The notes under the pieces are model-generated. The model was given only the letters and a program-made list of their open reading frames with translations, did not search any database and was not told where the DNA came from. Positions 1 through 12,597 of a stretch of DNA of 64,000 nucleotides are shown one piece after another (position 1 is the stretch's first letter; each line of letters opens with the position of its first letter). The translations under genes were made by a program, and so were the position numbers. The DNA is from Viridothelium virens (Eukaryota > Ascomycota > Dothideomycetes > Trypetheliales > Trypetheliaceae), in contig ML991785.1 in the NCBI GenBank assembly GCA_010094025.1, forward strand, positions 1 through 64,000, read 5' to 3'.

Positions 1-733
1 AAAGAGAAATAAAGAAGTAAAAACCAGACTATTAAATTATCTAAAAGATACTTTCCTTTATAACAGCAATAGGATATTTAAGAAATGCTAATAGGCCAAA
101 AGTCTAGCAATAAGCTGGCAATAACTCTCTAAGCAGAATTTGGATGCCAGGCTGTATGCAAGATTGGCATCACTTTAGAACATATCCTAAAGCTTAGATA
201 GAGGGAAGGTTCAGCTTGTACAGGAGCTTATAATATCGAGGGCATTCTCACACTGTATATTAGTCAGCTAGTTCCCCACATGGGCCTGCGCTAGGCCTGA
301 CTGGGTGTAGGACATAATCAATCAATCAATCAAACTCCGAACCTCTTACCACAGGACTACTCCAGCGAATGACTCGGTCGTCGCCTAAGCCAAAGCCGAC
401 ACCATCTCTCTAAGAGGAAATCGACCCAGTTTCCGTCCCATAGTACGGACTTCGACTCGGCGATGGCACTGGTAGCTTCACTTGCCCCGCGTTTGACGAG
501 GCAATAAAATGCATGCATGCGCAAGATACGATACTGTACTTTACCAAATAGGTGAAATTCACACGCGGATAAGTTTCCTTCTCTCTTTGCCTAACTCGTC
601 TCAGGACTTCTCGGATGACTCGAGTTGCTACTCTTGAGTCAGAACCGGTCTTCCTTATTAGACTACGTAAAATCGGCGTAGCCTCCAAACAGCCGACAGA
701 AGCCATAGCAAGACTATAAGATCCCAATTCATT
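1..733. other. Left-edge non-coding stretch, AT-rich at its start
   Basis: No convincing gene. About the first 300 bases are visibly AT-rich and poor in open frames compared with the DNA that follows, which would fit a decayed repeat, but I recognise no family. An AATC repeat of four units lies at 316-331. The part from about 400 to 733 is the probable promoter and leader of the dehydratase gene starting at 734. Confidence 0.4.
316..333. repeat. AATC microsatellite (4 units)
   Basis: Four consecutive AATC units followed by AA, at the boundary between the AT-rich left edge and more balanced sequence. Confidence 0.7.
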
Positions 734-2781
734 ATGGAATTTCATAACGTGCAGAAGCAATGGGAACCGGAGGAACCGAGATATCTCGAGTTTCCTTGCC
801 TACCTGTAGGCGCTGTCCGTGATGGAAAGCCAGCGTTGAATAGGTTTTCTTCAACTCTTACCAAAGATCATGACTACCCTGCAGCTCAAGCAAGTCCCTT
901 TTTTTCTACTTCCTCCATCATCGGTTAATGTTGTTCCAGGCCATGCTTTATGCCGCGGGTGTTCCAGATGAAAGGTCCATGAAGAAGGCTCCGCATGTTG
1001 GTATAGCATCTGTCTGGTGGGAAGGCAATCCATGCAAGTAAGCACGCTTTTTCGAGTCAAGACAAAATCAAATGGGTACTAATAAAACGCCGAAGTACGC
1101 ACTGTCAGTTCACCACTAAATAGAGAAACTCGCAGCAGACATCCAACAGGCGTCTCCTGATACTGACGAACGTAGTGCTTGAACTTGGAAAGACCGTCAA
1201 AGACGCTGTCATGAAGCAAGACATGCTCGCATGGCAATATAACACCATTGGCGTCTCGGATGCCATTACCATGGGCAACGAAGGTATGCCCACATGACTA
1301 AAACTCGAAACAGAGGGGAATGTTGAGACCTACTAGGCATGCGATTCTCCCTGCAAACCCGCGAAATAATAGCAGACAGTATAGAAACCACAACAAGTGC
1401 GCAATATCATGACGCCTGCGTGGCCATTCCCGGCTGTGACAAAAATATGCCAGGCTGCATAATGGGCTTCGCTCGTCACAACCGACCATCGTGCATGGTC
1501 TATGGCGGCACAATCATGCCGGGCTACAGCAACCTCCTTCGCAAGCCTATCAACATCGCAACCGCCCTCGAAGCCCACGGCGCCTATCTCTTCGACACCC
1601 TCGCCAACCCTGACAACCCGTCTCAAAGCAAGGACGATCTACTCGTGGACATTGAAAGGCATGCCTGCCCCGGCGCCGGAGCCTGCGGCGGCATGTACAC
1701 TGCCAACACGATGGCGGCCGCAATCGAAGCACTTGGTCTCAGCCTCCCTGGCTCGAGCAGCACCCCAGCTACTTCACCCGCCAAGATGCGCGAGTGTGCC
1801 AAAGTCGCGGAAGCGATTCGGACATGCATGGAGCAGAATATTCTCCCCCGGGACCTGTTGACAAAACGCTCCTTCGAGAACGCCATGGTGATGATGATGG
1901 CCCTCGGTGGGTCTACGAACGGCGTCCTGCACCTTCTAGCCATGGCGGGCACTGCGGGCGTCGCCCTCACCCTCGACGACTTTCAGCGCGTTAGTCGTAA
2001 AATACCCTTCATCGCCAACTTAGCGCCCAGCGGGAAGTATTATATGGCGGATCTCTACGAGATTGGAGGTGTGCCGTCCGTAATGAAATTACTCGTGGCG
2101 GCGGAGTTGCTCGATGGCGGTATCCCGACCGTGATGGGCAAGACGCTGGCCGAGAACATCGAGACCTGGCCGTCGTTGCCGCAGGGAAACGAAATCATTC
2201 GGAATCTAGACAATCCCATCAAGAAAACAGGCCATATTGAGATTCTGCGCGGGAATCTAGCGCCGGGGGGTTCGGTGGCGAAGATCACGGGAAAGGAGGG
2301 CCTGAGATTCACCGGCGAGGCGCGCGTCTTCGACAAAGAGCACCAGCTCAGTGCCGCACTGAATGCGGGCCGCATTCCACGAAATCAGAATCTCGTTCTC
2401 ATCGTTCGGTATGAAGGCCCTAAAGGCGGCCCAGGCATGCCAGAGCAGTTGAAGGCCTCGGCCGTGATCATGGGCGCAAAATTGACCAATGTTGCGCTCG
2501 TAACGGATGGTCGGTATTCAGGGGCAAGCCACGGTTTCATCGTTGGACATGTGGTTCCGGAAGCAGCTGTGGGAGGGCCCATCGCGGTGGTAAAGGACGG
2601 AGATGTCGTGACAATTGATGCAGAGAATAATCGGATTGATATGGGTGTCTCCGATGAAGAAGTTGAAGAGAGACTGAAGCAGTGGAAGCGGCCGAAGAGG
2701 ATGGTAACAAGAGGCACTTTGGCCAAATATGAAGCGTTGGTCGGCGACGCAAGCCACGGAGCGATGACGGATTTGTTTTAA
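734..2781 (+). CDS. Dihydroxy-acid dehydratase (IlvD/Edd family)
   Basis: Fe-S dehydratase of the branched-chain amino-acid pathway (dihydroxy-acid to 2-keto-acid), or a close paralogue. Modelled exons are 734-889, 940-1037, 1150-1283 and 1337-2781, giving 610 residues, the usual length. Cluster cysteines expected for the family are present: GNPC at residue 84, GCDKNMPG at 163 and PGAGACGG at 246. The active-site region [10 protein letters not shown] and the C-terminal end [12 protein letters not shown] are also present. The first intron is GC-AG (GCAAGT donor at 890); it alone keeps the frame [11 protein letters not shown]. The third exon gives [10 protein letters not shown] directly after GNPC, where relatives usually have Asn and a shorter link, so this junction is the least certain part. 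The N-terminus is acidic and does not look like a mitochondrial presequence, so this may be a non-mitochondrial paralogue. No biosynthetic gene cluster is visible beside it. Confidence 0.9.
890..939 (+). other. GC-AG intron of the dehydratase gene
   Basis: Fifty bases from GCAAGTCC to TTGTTCCAG. The GC donor has the strong flanking consensus AAGT expected of GC-AG introns, and removal joins codons in phase 0. The nearby GT (two bases further on) would break the frame. Confidence 0.8.
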
Positions 2782-5700
2782 AACGTCCGCAAGATAGCGA
2801 ACGATAATGAAGTGAAGCCATTATGGGATAGCTGCCACAGTCTCTAAAACTTTGACGTTTCCACGTCTCATTTTTCATCCAGCTTAGTCCAATTTCTTTT
2901 GCATTTCTGAGCGAGATCTGGGAAGTCTCCGGTTAAGGAGCGTGAGGATCCTCAAAAAGCAGTCATGAGATTTTCCAGCTTCGGCAATGCTCCAAAGGGG
3001 GTAATCACAGTATCTTTGGCGCTTCGATGAAAGCCACGTTCCGGCGCTGTGATTCACGTTCCCCTCAAGTCTTCCGTACTAATGTTAGACCCGCAATAAC
3101 CAAAGCTCGACCCGATCACATTTTGTCCGGGAATAATGGCTCGCCGTGCTGGTGAATGGTTTGATTTTCAGCAGCAAAGATGCAGTAAACTGTTGCTTCA
3201 ATGACGAATAACAGCTTTGCTTGATCCGCTGTAGATGGATACAGCATAAGACGGGAAAATCTCTCCGTACCAGTCTAGCATGCTCCATTCAACTATTCAC
3301 CAGTTATCGTGACCTTGTGTGTTATGCTCCAGAAAACAACGACGTGTCCGAATGTGTCATCATTGTAGTAAACAACGTGACAAAGTTACAGCAATCAAGC
3401 TGAGAGCGGCAGTAGGTGGAGAAAAACAGCATCATAGAAAGGGGCGCCTTTGAAGGAGTTCCTGACCATGTCCATCCCGCGGAGGAAAGGCGTCGGTGTT
3501 GCCAGGAGCGGTGCCTCAGCTCCCGATATTAGTATTCAGCGAGATGCAGGATCCGTGGAATCCATCAACCACTATTCCAGCGTCCAACTACTCTCCTCAG
3601 AAACCATCCTGACCACTTCATCAAGCCTCCATTTTGCAAGCTTTCAAGCTTTCCATCTGCTTCGCTCCAATCATCTGTAATCTTTTGTTCCTTACCAAAG
3701 CATCACACTATGCAGTAACATACTGTCTTCAACATCGTAGCTCCGCTCCGCCGCTTTTATCGGGGCCACGACGCAATAGTGTAGGGTCGATGAATCCGGT
3801 CCCAGTGTTGGTGCAAGATGATCCAGGTTCACGGGTCCAACGCCACCCTTTACCCATGGTCGTTTTCGATGCCCAATCAATCCCACGCCGGTATCCTCCA
3901 AATCCCCTACGCAAAGTCAAGGCTTTCTTTTATTCGCGCCCTTCTCTTTTCCCCTTACCCAGCGTCCATCCATTCCTGCTTCCGCCTCCTGTCTCCCTCC
4001 TCTTCTCCATCTTTTCCTGTCCTGACTGAGCCATCGCCTTCTCCTTGCACGGCAAACATTTTTCATCCCGGCCCCCCAACCCGTATCTTCGCCTTGATCC
4101 AGTGCCCACCCCTCGTTCGTGCACCCAGAGGACCTAAGAAAAGCCCAGTCGTTGGGACCAAGCAAACGAAATGGGATCTCACTACTGATATACAACTCGG
4201 GTTGGTTGCCAGTTGTCCCTTCACTCTTTTGTAAGCGAGCGAAGAGCGTTGTTATCCAACAAGAACAAGGTGTGAGTAACTGAAGGCATGTCCAAATTGG
4301 GGGATAGAAAGGGCGAGGATATTGTTGCTGTTTTGTTGGCAAGAGGCTCTTTTTGCGGATTTGGGTTTAGTGAGTTGGCCATCCTACGTTATCATGGGAC
4401 AGTTGTTATTGTGAGGGAATGACAGGTGGAATTTAGTTAGGAAAGGAAGACGCTGGTTGAGATGGACAGCGACGAGAAGTTCCTGCATTGACTGATTTGG
4501 TGTTGCGATAGTGAAGAAATCCACTCTCCTCACAGCTTAATAGACGCAGCCTTTTTCCCAGTTCGAAACGTGCTTGTATGTCTACCTTACGCATGAAATC
4601 CGCCCACACGTGATGGGGACGAGATACCTCTTCGTCCAGCCTCCATGTGTCATGACGCCACATGCGGTTGTTCTGCCCAATGGCATCTCTCAGCCTCGCC
4701 CACCGAACAATTTTGGGTAAGATTTGGGGCACGGGATTCCTATGGTGGCCTGAAGATTACCAAGACGGGAAGCCTAAGTGTGGCAAAGTTTACGTGTTCA
4801 AGGGAAAGCGGCGCAGAGGATGCCATTGGCTCAGATGCGGAAGTGAATAAGTAGATTAAATTTGGGACTCACAATTTGCACCCTCAATTATTACCGATAC
4901 TTGTAATTAAGAGCGCTTGTCAAAGATTGCATCCTGCATGCCTTTTACCACAAAAATGGCGTTTCTGGGCTCAAGTACTCTGTACTGAGTGCTCCGTACG
5001 TGCTACTAACAAGTCTTGTAGAAGTCATATCCTCGTAGTCCTTACTTCTACCGGTAATTATTCGCATAACCTTCATGCGCGACGGTTCCGCAGGATGCCT
5101 ATCCTAAAAGCAACTATGCGCCAGATACATTTGCAGAAAGTGATTTAGGAATGCCCCATGTGGGCGGCACATTTTCCATACTTGACAAGCAAGAAAGATA
5201 ATCAAGAGCTGAAATAGATGACCAGCTGATACTGTATGCGGCGCGAAAGAGGCGTCGAGTGGCAGGTCGACAAATTCGGATCATGATTTGACATCGATAG
5301 ACGTTAATAATGGGAGAGGACGGGAAGAGGATGGAAGAGATCACGCTGGACCAGGCCAACCATTGGCCCTTGCGCAAAGCTCCCCTTGAACGCAATGAAA
5401 GTTTCCTCCCGTGCCTCCTCCGTCTGTGCCACAAATCTTCATGCGTATAGCACCACCATCATGCCACCAGCCTGGTCGTTTGTCAGAGTAAAAACATCGA
5501 GCAGGAGTGTCTCGTTTCGCATTGCGGCTGGCTGCTCCCAGAGAATATCAAATCTTCCCTCTGGACTCTGAACCCGTGCAGGAACCGGTCCGAGATGCTG
5601 ATCGAGCACGCCTCAAGATACTCTGATACCAGCTCCTCCGGTGAACTTGTCCTCATTCGGATCAAAATTTGTAAATGGATGGATGCGCCGTTTCGGCCTG

Positions 5701-6789
5701 ATTCCACAACAGAATCGCTAACGTCTGGAGGCACTCCACGAGCTCGGAACGATCTGTTTGAATGCGCTGAGATACATCGCTTTGTGTAGATCATCCCATG
5801 CGGCTGGGTCTCCTCCTTGCGCCACGGCTGCCAGCAAATGCCGTGTTTGTCATTATGGTCTTGCGAGCTGCTGAGAAGAAGTTGCGGGCCTAGTTTCAAT
5901 AGACGATTCCAGGATTTGCTGGGCCTCCAAGAGCTGCGGAGGAAGCAATTGCAGGAACGTGCTCCAGGGGTGGAGATTGTCACATGCCCTGTGTCGATCT
6001 TACAATCTGATGTGCGCCTAATTACTCTGGAAAGACTGGCTTATAGAGCCCAATGCGAGTTAACACCGTGCCTAAGAGTACATCCAAAGGCCGCTAAATT
6101 TTTCTCACAACATGGCCGAAAGATCTAGGCGAGCAGTGGCGAGAACGCACTGCATGTCACAGGTTGACGAGGCCTTCCTGCTGCGCATCTGCGATATCTT
6201 AGAATTTTAGTGGGAACTCGCTTCGAAGAGGAGCATCCTTCTTTGAGTAGGATTCGGCCGACGGCCGACACTTGGGAAAACTGAGTGGAGTTCAGATAGG
6301 CAGGTATCACAAGATTGAGAGGTTGCAGGTGCGCACGAAGATTTGAGATGCACCGTCGATCCTCTGACTGCCCGGTCCAAATTCATTGCACCAACGTCAA
6401 GTATGCTGTGGAAGTAGGCACAGTGCAGAAATAACGTTGCTTCCATTAAACCGAACTATGGGCAAACAATAAGGACGAGAAATCACAAGCACCTGGACGC
6501 ATGTCAGACGGTTACCTCTGCATATGCAAGACATCATAAGCCCCTCCGGATCTTGTTTTCACCCATGCAGGGCAGTAGAAGATTAGATAACCGTGTTGAT
6601 TGTCGGCCGAAAGCTTTACCCTACTTACTCCACATCATCTTTCCCACGCCTGCAAGCCAGTCAAATTTCTTCCTTCTCTTGTCCTCATTACGCCAGGATC
6701 TCGGAATCCATGACGGCACCTTTAATCTCACATGGCGTCTCCCGTTCTCGCCTTGGCCTCCCTCAGATGCTTATAGCACATGGCCAGCC
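2782..6789. other. 4-kb interval without an intact gene
   Basis: Only short frames on both strands, none with a recognisable motif. A pyrimidine-rich plus-strand tract lies around 3930-4030. A possible decayed gene lies at 5304-5960 on the minus strand (separate entry). The end nearest 6789 is the 3' flank of the amine oxidase gene. Confidence 0.5.
5304..5960 (-). pseudogene. Possible decayed protein gene, family unknown
   Basis: From about 5668 down to 5304 one minus-strand frame reads about 120 codons of protein-like, GC3-rich sequence interrupted by two TGA codons (near 5617 and 5440). It includes FDPNEDKFTGGAGIRVS before the first stop and MRNETLLLDVFTLTNDQAGG later. Immediately upstream, other minus-strand frames carry protein-like pieces such as ECLQTLAILLWNQAE and LLPPQLLEAQQILESS. 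A separate frame stays open across 5483-5983, so which frame was coding is unclear. I do not recognise a family. It could also be a working gene with introns I cannot place, or chance. Confidence 0.3.
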
Positions 6790-9007
6790 CTACACATCGC
6801 CGATCGTTTGGAAGCTGCTCACCATCCACCCATTCTGACTCCTATATTCCTCCGGCTGTGTAGTCCCATGTAGCACTTCGTACCTGACTTCTTGGCTCGC
6901 TCTACACTCGGCCGAGCCAGCGCCACCATCGCGTACACACACCGCAACTTTGGTGCCGACCTCCTGGCCCTCGAAGTAAGCCCCGTGGAGGAAACCGAAG
7001 TACTCTGCACTCGTCGCCTCGCCTGCAAACCACAGGCTACCCCCGATGTTCGCGCGTAAGTTCTGGTGCATCTCGAGCGTCATGCCTGGTGGCCAGTTGG
7101 AGTAGGACCCGTAGGCCCAGGGTGTGCTGCTCCAGCGAGGGAACATGAAAGCCGTAGGCTCCGGTACGTTGTCCTGCCCGAACATGCGGTAGAGCACCTG
7201 GAGGACCTCTGCCTGCACCGCGGCGTCCGACATGCGCTCGGCGCGGTAGGCTTGCTGATCGACGACCGTGACGAAGATGATGCCGGAACCGGGCAAGAAA
7301 CCGGGGGCATCGAGAGATTGCCAGACGGGATAGTAGCCGCGTGTGGATGGGTCGGCATAGAGGAAAAATTGCGTATCACGGGGCCAGAAGACGTAGGGGA
7401 ACTGTAGGAAAATCTTGGTATACGTGCCCATCTGGAATATGTCAACCGCGTCGCGTTTCCAGGATGGGAGCGAGGGTTCGAAGGTCACTTCATCGTTTTG
7501 GAGCACACCAAGCGAGAACGTGCAGATCGCGTACGAAGCTTGAACACAAGTCCCATCATGAGTCTGTATATTGATAGAAGAAGGTTTGTAGGTGATGTTG
7601 GTCACCCGGGTGTTCAGCAGAAGGCGAGGGTCATCCTCAGTGAGGAACGTCGAGGCTTCGCCTTGGATGAAAGCATTGAAACCGCGCTGGTCGAAGACAT
7701 AGTTGTTTGCTTCACTGTATTGGTAAAATGTGGTATTGTAATTCACCACGCCAAATTCCTGGGACGACTCTTCTGGTGGATACGCATATTCCCAATCTTT
7801 TCCGACGTCGACACAGTCAGCGTGCGCCGTTACGATGATCGCATAATTTTGCGAATTTGGAAGGAGACACAATATGGTGCTTAATGAGATCAGAGACTAA
7901 AACAGTGCAGGGCATGCAAAGACAAATACGAGACGCATGAGGCTGAAAAGCACATGGCTCTGCATGATGTAGTAGGGAATTAAGGGAAAGAGACGCATCC
8001 ATGCGAGACATACGTACCCCAGTTCCACCACTCAACGGCCTGTTTCTTCGTGTCTCGAGGCTTCCAAGCTGCAAGGCTGAGACCGGCCCTGGTCGAGCGG
8101 TCTTGCAGATTTTGGCTTAGGATGTACCCGGCATCTTGCTCAAGGGTAGCATAAGCGCCTTCAAAATCATCAAGTAGATCGCTATAATCGGATGCTCCAG
8201 TTTCATCGTAAGTCAAGATGTCTGAGTAGTTTGAGTACGTGTTCGTCACATTATACTTCTTAGCCTAGAGATCGCCGACATCAGCTCGTATCCTCGAGAA
8301 TCAGGCTGAAATCTGCACCTACAAGCGTCCAGATGGGATTTTCTGGTCCTCCAGGCGAGCCTAATCCCTGGACCTGAACGTTGTTGTCAGCACGTACGGA
8401 GCTATCCCAAATGACATTCGAAAAAAAAATTTTGGATCAAATAAATTTCGATGGTCCTACCCAGTTAGCGCCTAGTTCAACTGTAAATGTTTCGTTCCTG
8501 GCCCCAAACTCTGTGTGCGCAACACGACCGCCAACGTAGTCGTTGTACTCTACAATCAAAAAATCCGTGACGGAATGATTGGTCAAGGCTTGCTGCGATA
8601 CGGCACGATGTGTCAGATGGTCGAAACTCGGTCAGAGTACCCTCTCAAGCGACGTTTCATGGCCGAAATCAGTAGCGATTGCTACTACTGAGAGCCGGAC
8701 GAGATGGAATAATGGACTCACAGCCGCTGTGATACCTGCAACCCCAGCTCCACTGCCGTTTTAAGACCGGCCATGCATTTAGCTCAAGTCTGCCCCTCTC
8801 AAATCGAAATAGAAGAATTGGGAGAGACAAGGCTTCTTACAGAATTACCACGGTCGTTTCACGACATGCTGGGCCATCAATGCCGCCTTTTCCGGCCAAT
8901 TTCTCAGCCTCGCTTGCGCCCATCCATCCAGCAGCGAGCAAAACAAAGTTCAGGATGGTGGTGGTGAAGAAGGCGAAGGCGCGCCGGCCAATCGCTGACA
9001 AAGGCAT
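6790..9007 (-). CDS. Flavin-containing amine oxidase (polyamine oxidase type)
   Basis: FAD-dependent oxidation of amines, probably polyamines. Six exons on the minus strand: 9007-8841, 8752-8722, 8592-8461, 8373-8323, 8264-8018 and 7796-6790, giving 544 residues. The N-terminus (FFTTTILNFVLLAAG, residues 14-27) is hydrophobic and looks like a signal peptide or anchor, suggesting a secreted or endomembrane enzyme. The FAD dinucleotide-binding motif VVILGAGVAGITAA has GxGxxG at 57-62, followed by VEYNDYVGGR and VELGANWVQG. The C-terminal FAD motif is LWFAGEATSAEYFGFLHGAY. All five introns are GT-AG and phases agree; sizes are 88, 129, 87, 58 and 221. The fifth, at 221 bases, is the longest. The 31-base second exon is needed to complete the Rossmann motif. 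Substrate cannot be told from sequence. Confidence 0.92.
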
Positions 9008-11318
9008 CCCGGTCAGCCGTATTAGCTCTTACCAAAAGGTGCGAGAGGAAAAGATCACCCAGGGGCAGTACCACTATGATGGATGCGGTGGATGCCTTGA
9101 GTTCCGATTACTCCCCGTCTTGCTTTTCAAAATGGACGAAAAGGCTAGTCGTTGCTTCTTCTTCGCCCTAGAGATGCTCGATATTAGCTCGTAACTGCAG
9201 GGGGACCGTGTCATGTTTATGCCTACCGACACCGTGACAAGCGATAAGACGATGTCCGAGCAAGCAAATGGGGTTACGACGTAGCCACCAGCGACCAGAG
9301 CACCGTTTCGCTATCGCCAGCCTGGTAGTGGGGGATAAGCAGGCTCCTCCCCAGCATGTGGCCAGCCGCTCGGTCATTGTGCGTGAGTGGGTAGCGGCGA
9401 GGCAGCCCATTCGTCGCAGCCGCATGAGGCGGGGAGGAGCTAAACCGGCTAGTCTAAGCTGGTACCCTGGCCTGATGCAGACATTGTGCAGACAAGGTAA
9501 AGGCTTGCGAAGGCGCATCGCATCCCAGTAGGAGCACGCGCAAGAGACAGCTAGCTCGTACCAAGGCTTCCCACCAGTCCCCTCCACGCGAGATGATGGT
9601 GATGTAAGGTAGTAAAAGGGCCCAGCAGCCTCGCGAGATGGCGGCCTCTTGCAGGCGTGGTGGAGGACGATCAGTCTCGCGTGTACGACTAGGGGGCCCG
9701 GCGGGCAAATCCACGCCACGGCAGCCGGCGCACAGGCCAGTCGATGTCGAGCAGAGCCATGAGGGAGGAACAAGAGGGTCTTGGTGGTCTTGGTCAGTCT
9801 CAGCCGTGCACTGCTCGAGGAGAGCATCGCCGTTCGCCCCGGTGGTGCTGAACGATGGATGGATGAATAAGGATAGCCACGCCAAGTCTCAGCATCGACG
9901 CCGCATCATCCATCTCGTCATCTGACGTGCGCCTTCCGATCTGGAGCCCATCGCGACAGAGTCATGTCGATGCCGCTCGCAAATGACGCCCTCGCCTGTT
10001 TCATTACTGTATTATTTTTATTCCTGTATGACTATCATTATCATAATAGTCATCAACATCATCACCATCCTTAGCATCCGCGACCTCAGCAAAAAATAGT
10101 ACGCGAAGCCTTCACGGCCCAAAGCCCAAGGACGCATTCACCCATTTTTATTTCCATGCCGCTGAGGGCGTGTGCTCCGCCCCGTTCCGTCAGTTCCAGG
10201 GCGCGACAGCCAGCGAGGAAAGGCCCGGGATGCAGAAAATAGTACATTAGGTACTTAGTACTTACGCCCGGCCGCCTGCTCGCGCCTGGTTCGGAGGAAT
10301 TCGTGGCTTTCCCCAAGCGCAGCGGGAGCGGCGCTCAGCCTCAACGGCACGCCCAAATGAAGCAACGCTTAATCGTGTCCAAGCTCCGCGGCCAATCGAT
10401 AGTCTGCTGGAAATTGGGGGAATCTGGAAATGAGGAAATCATGGGGCGATTCCTGCTGTACCTCGCCGAAATGAGCTGCTTTTCATCAATCAGGACCTGT
10501 TCCCTGAGTCGCAGCCTAAGCTAGACTTGCGCGGCCGACTAGGTTCCCAACGTTAGGCTGGCATGTCACCACTGGAAGGATTGCACCGTGGTCGCACTCC
10601 CATGCACGCGTTCAAGTAGTGATGCAGCAACTGTATTGTCTAAACGTTTACAAGATTGCTATGTACAGTACCGCAATAGACTCTGTGCATGAAATAGACT
10701 GCCAACCATAATCGTGTAGACAGTATCGGGACCTGAACCTGGGGGTATCATAATGCGAACGAGAGATTCGAAATGGAACGAAGACCTCGCAGTCTTGATC
10801 TTTCAACGTGGGGATGCAGATATGAGGTAATGAAAGTATCGCGGACATTGCAGGAAAATAGCAGAAATCGCAGGAAACCCAGGTCATGCCGCAGCGCCCT
10901 CTCAAATGCAAGGTGACGAATCCACCGGAAAACAAAGACATATAATACAGTGGGGATACCATCCCCTGCAAGATTTCGACTTTTTGCGCCACATCCAGTT
11001 TTGGGAACTCCAGGTATGCACAATGCCCGCGCTGGGCGAAAACGATAGGTGGTATATGAACAAGAAGCCCGAGTAAAAAAAAAAAAGCCGCGAGCTCGGC
11101 AAATGCACGAAGCTGTCGTGGGGGCGGAAAATCGCGCCATCGACCCCGCCCCGAAACGAATGGGAATGAGGATCACCCAAAATCCAACGTTAGAGCACAT
11201 GAGACATTTCACATCGAAGGTTAACGATTTTTGGCGCCAGGCTCAGCTGAAGCCGACAGCTGCAGCGAGCTGGAGACACCACCCCCGCGGGTGCGGCCCC
11301 TCTCGGATACCAGTAAAA
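9008..11318. other. 2.3-kb intergenic region
   Basis: Promoter side of the amine oxidase and 3' side of the Myb-like gene. Frames up to about 219 codons open on the minus strand near 9168-9885, but they overlap each other in different frames, lack ATG starts and show no motif, so I read them as chance in GC-rich DNA. A homopurine A11 run lies near 11076. Confidence 0.5.
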
Positions 11319-12597
11319 CTACTGCATGTGCAGGAATGGAGGCATGTAACCACCAGCACTTTCGATCGGGGTAGACATCTGAGAAAAGGCAGGCGTCGTG
11401 CCAGGATGTGCCATGTAGCTGTCGTACGTTGGGTTGATCTCTTGCCATTTCTTGGCGCAGAGCTTAGCAGGCCATTTTTCGAGAGCTCCAAAGTCAACCA
11501 TCTGCGGGCGAAATCGTTAAGAAACGCGCATACACGAAAGGGCGTATCAAGCAAGCTTACCTTGGCGCTGATAATGTCGAATTTGTTCTTCTCCCAGTAC
11601 TCGTGCGCCATTCGGAGGGCGTTGATGTCGACATCGGTCCATGGTCGAATTCGCTCACGTAGGCGTTTAAAGCGCATTTGGAGAGCGGGCACCTGATACG
11701 ACTTTCCGAGGTCCGATTGGAATCTTGCAGCGATATCCTTCCAAGGGAGATTTTCCTCCTCCTTGAGTCTCATCAGTAGCTGATCTTCCTCGCCGAGCTC
11801 GGGCGTAGTCATGCTGCAAGATGACTTTCTCCGCTTCTGGGGGGCTTCGGGACTGGTTTCCTCAGTTCGTGATCGTTTGAGAGAAGACTTCTCGAAGACT
11901 CCCATAGGGTTGGGCGCTATTGCTGGATAAGATTTCCGAGGCTGTGGCGCGTTGATTTCTGACACGCCGAAATTGCCGAAGTAAGGGCTGTGGCTGCGAA
12001 CTGGGGGTGCCGGACCATTCGAGTAACCAGACGATGTGGAATAGTCCCCTGTTTGTGCGTGCTTGATACCAAGAGGATTGGGCCACACGAAGTCCCCGCC
12101 GTTTGGCCCGAATGCGCTGGGACTACTGCGTGGTCGTGGCGGAGCGTGATCGTTGTACGTCGAAAATATTGGCATCGGAGGCAAATCAATAGTCTTGACA
12201 AATGTCGAGGCCGGATATGGCTCCGTTCCAGCTGAGTAAGGTGTCAGATATGGGTTCTCGTAAGAATGCTCGCTGGACGGAAGCTATTTTGCACGATCAG
12301 TGGCTATCGTAAAAGGGGGTCAACGTGCGTTAAGCTTACTGTGCCTGGCGGGTAGCCACCCCATTCCGAGCTAATCGTCCCGCTGCTCATGGCAGACGAT
12401 ACCTGGCTGTGATCCATAAGAGGGCCGGAGACAGCGTTCTGCTCGTAGGCGGAGTCGGCAATAGGGTTTGGGTCGAGAACGCCATGGTGGTCCAGCATGT
12501 TCGGTGGAGGAATGGAGGCGGATGGGTGGTGATGGTCAAGCATCCCGTGCAGAGCAGGAAAGGGCTCGGTCTGGGCAGTCATGGGAAAGTAGGGCAT
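11319..12597 (-). CDS. Myb/SANT-like nuclear protein
   Basis: Probable DNA- or chromatin-binding protein. Exons 12597-12340, 12283-11561 and 11501-11319 (minus) give 387 residues; introns of 56 and 59 bases are GT-AG and phase 0. The first 230 residues are low-complexity, rich in Pro, Ser and His (LDHHHPSASIPPPNM), as in fungal regulators. Basic clusters KRSR and QKRRKS (about 222-240) could be nuclear localisation signals. Residues about 248-299 (EEDQLLMRLKEEENLPWKDI followed by FKRLRERIRPW) resemble one Myb-like helix-turn-helix, and about 300-345 (WTDVDINALRMAHEYWEKNK, then WPAKLCAKKW) a second. The last exon ends with SAGGYMPPFLHMQ. I do not recognise a named orthologue. Confidence 0.8.

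Noticed and set aside
734-2781. A secondary-metabolite cluster around the dehydratase as in self-resistance cases
   Set aside because: No terpene cyclase, P450, PKS or NRPS is visible in the flanking 10 kb to the right, and the left edge of the window gives no further view.
9168-9885. Overlapping minus-strand frames of 219 and 143 codons
   Set aside because: They lie in different frames over the same GC-rich DNA, lack ATG starts and contain no recognisable motif.
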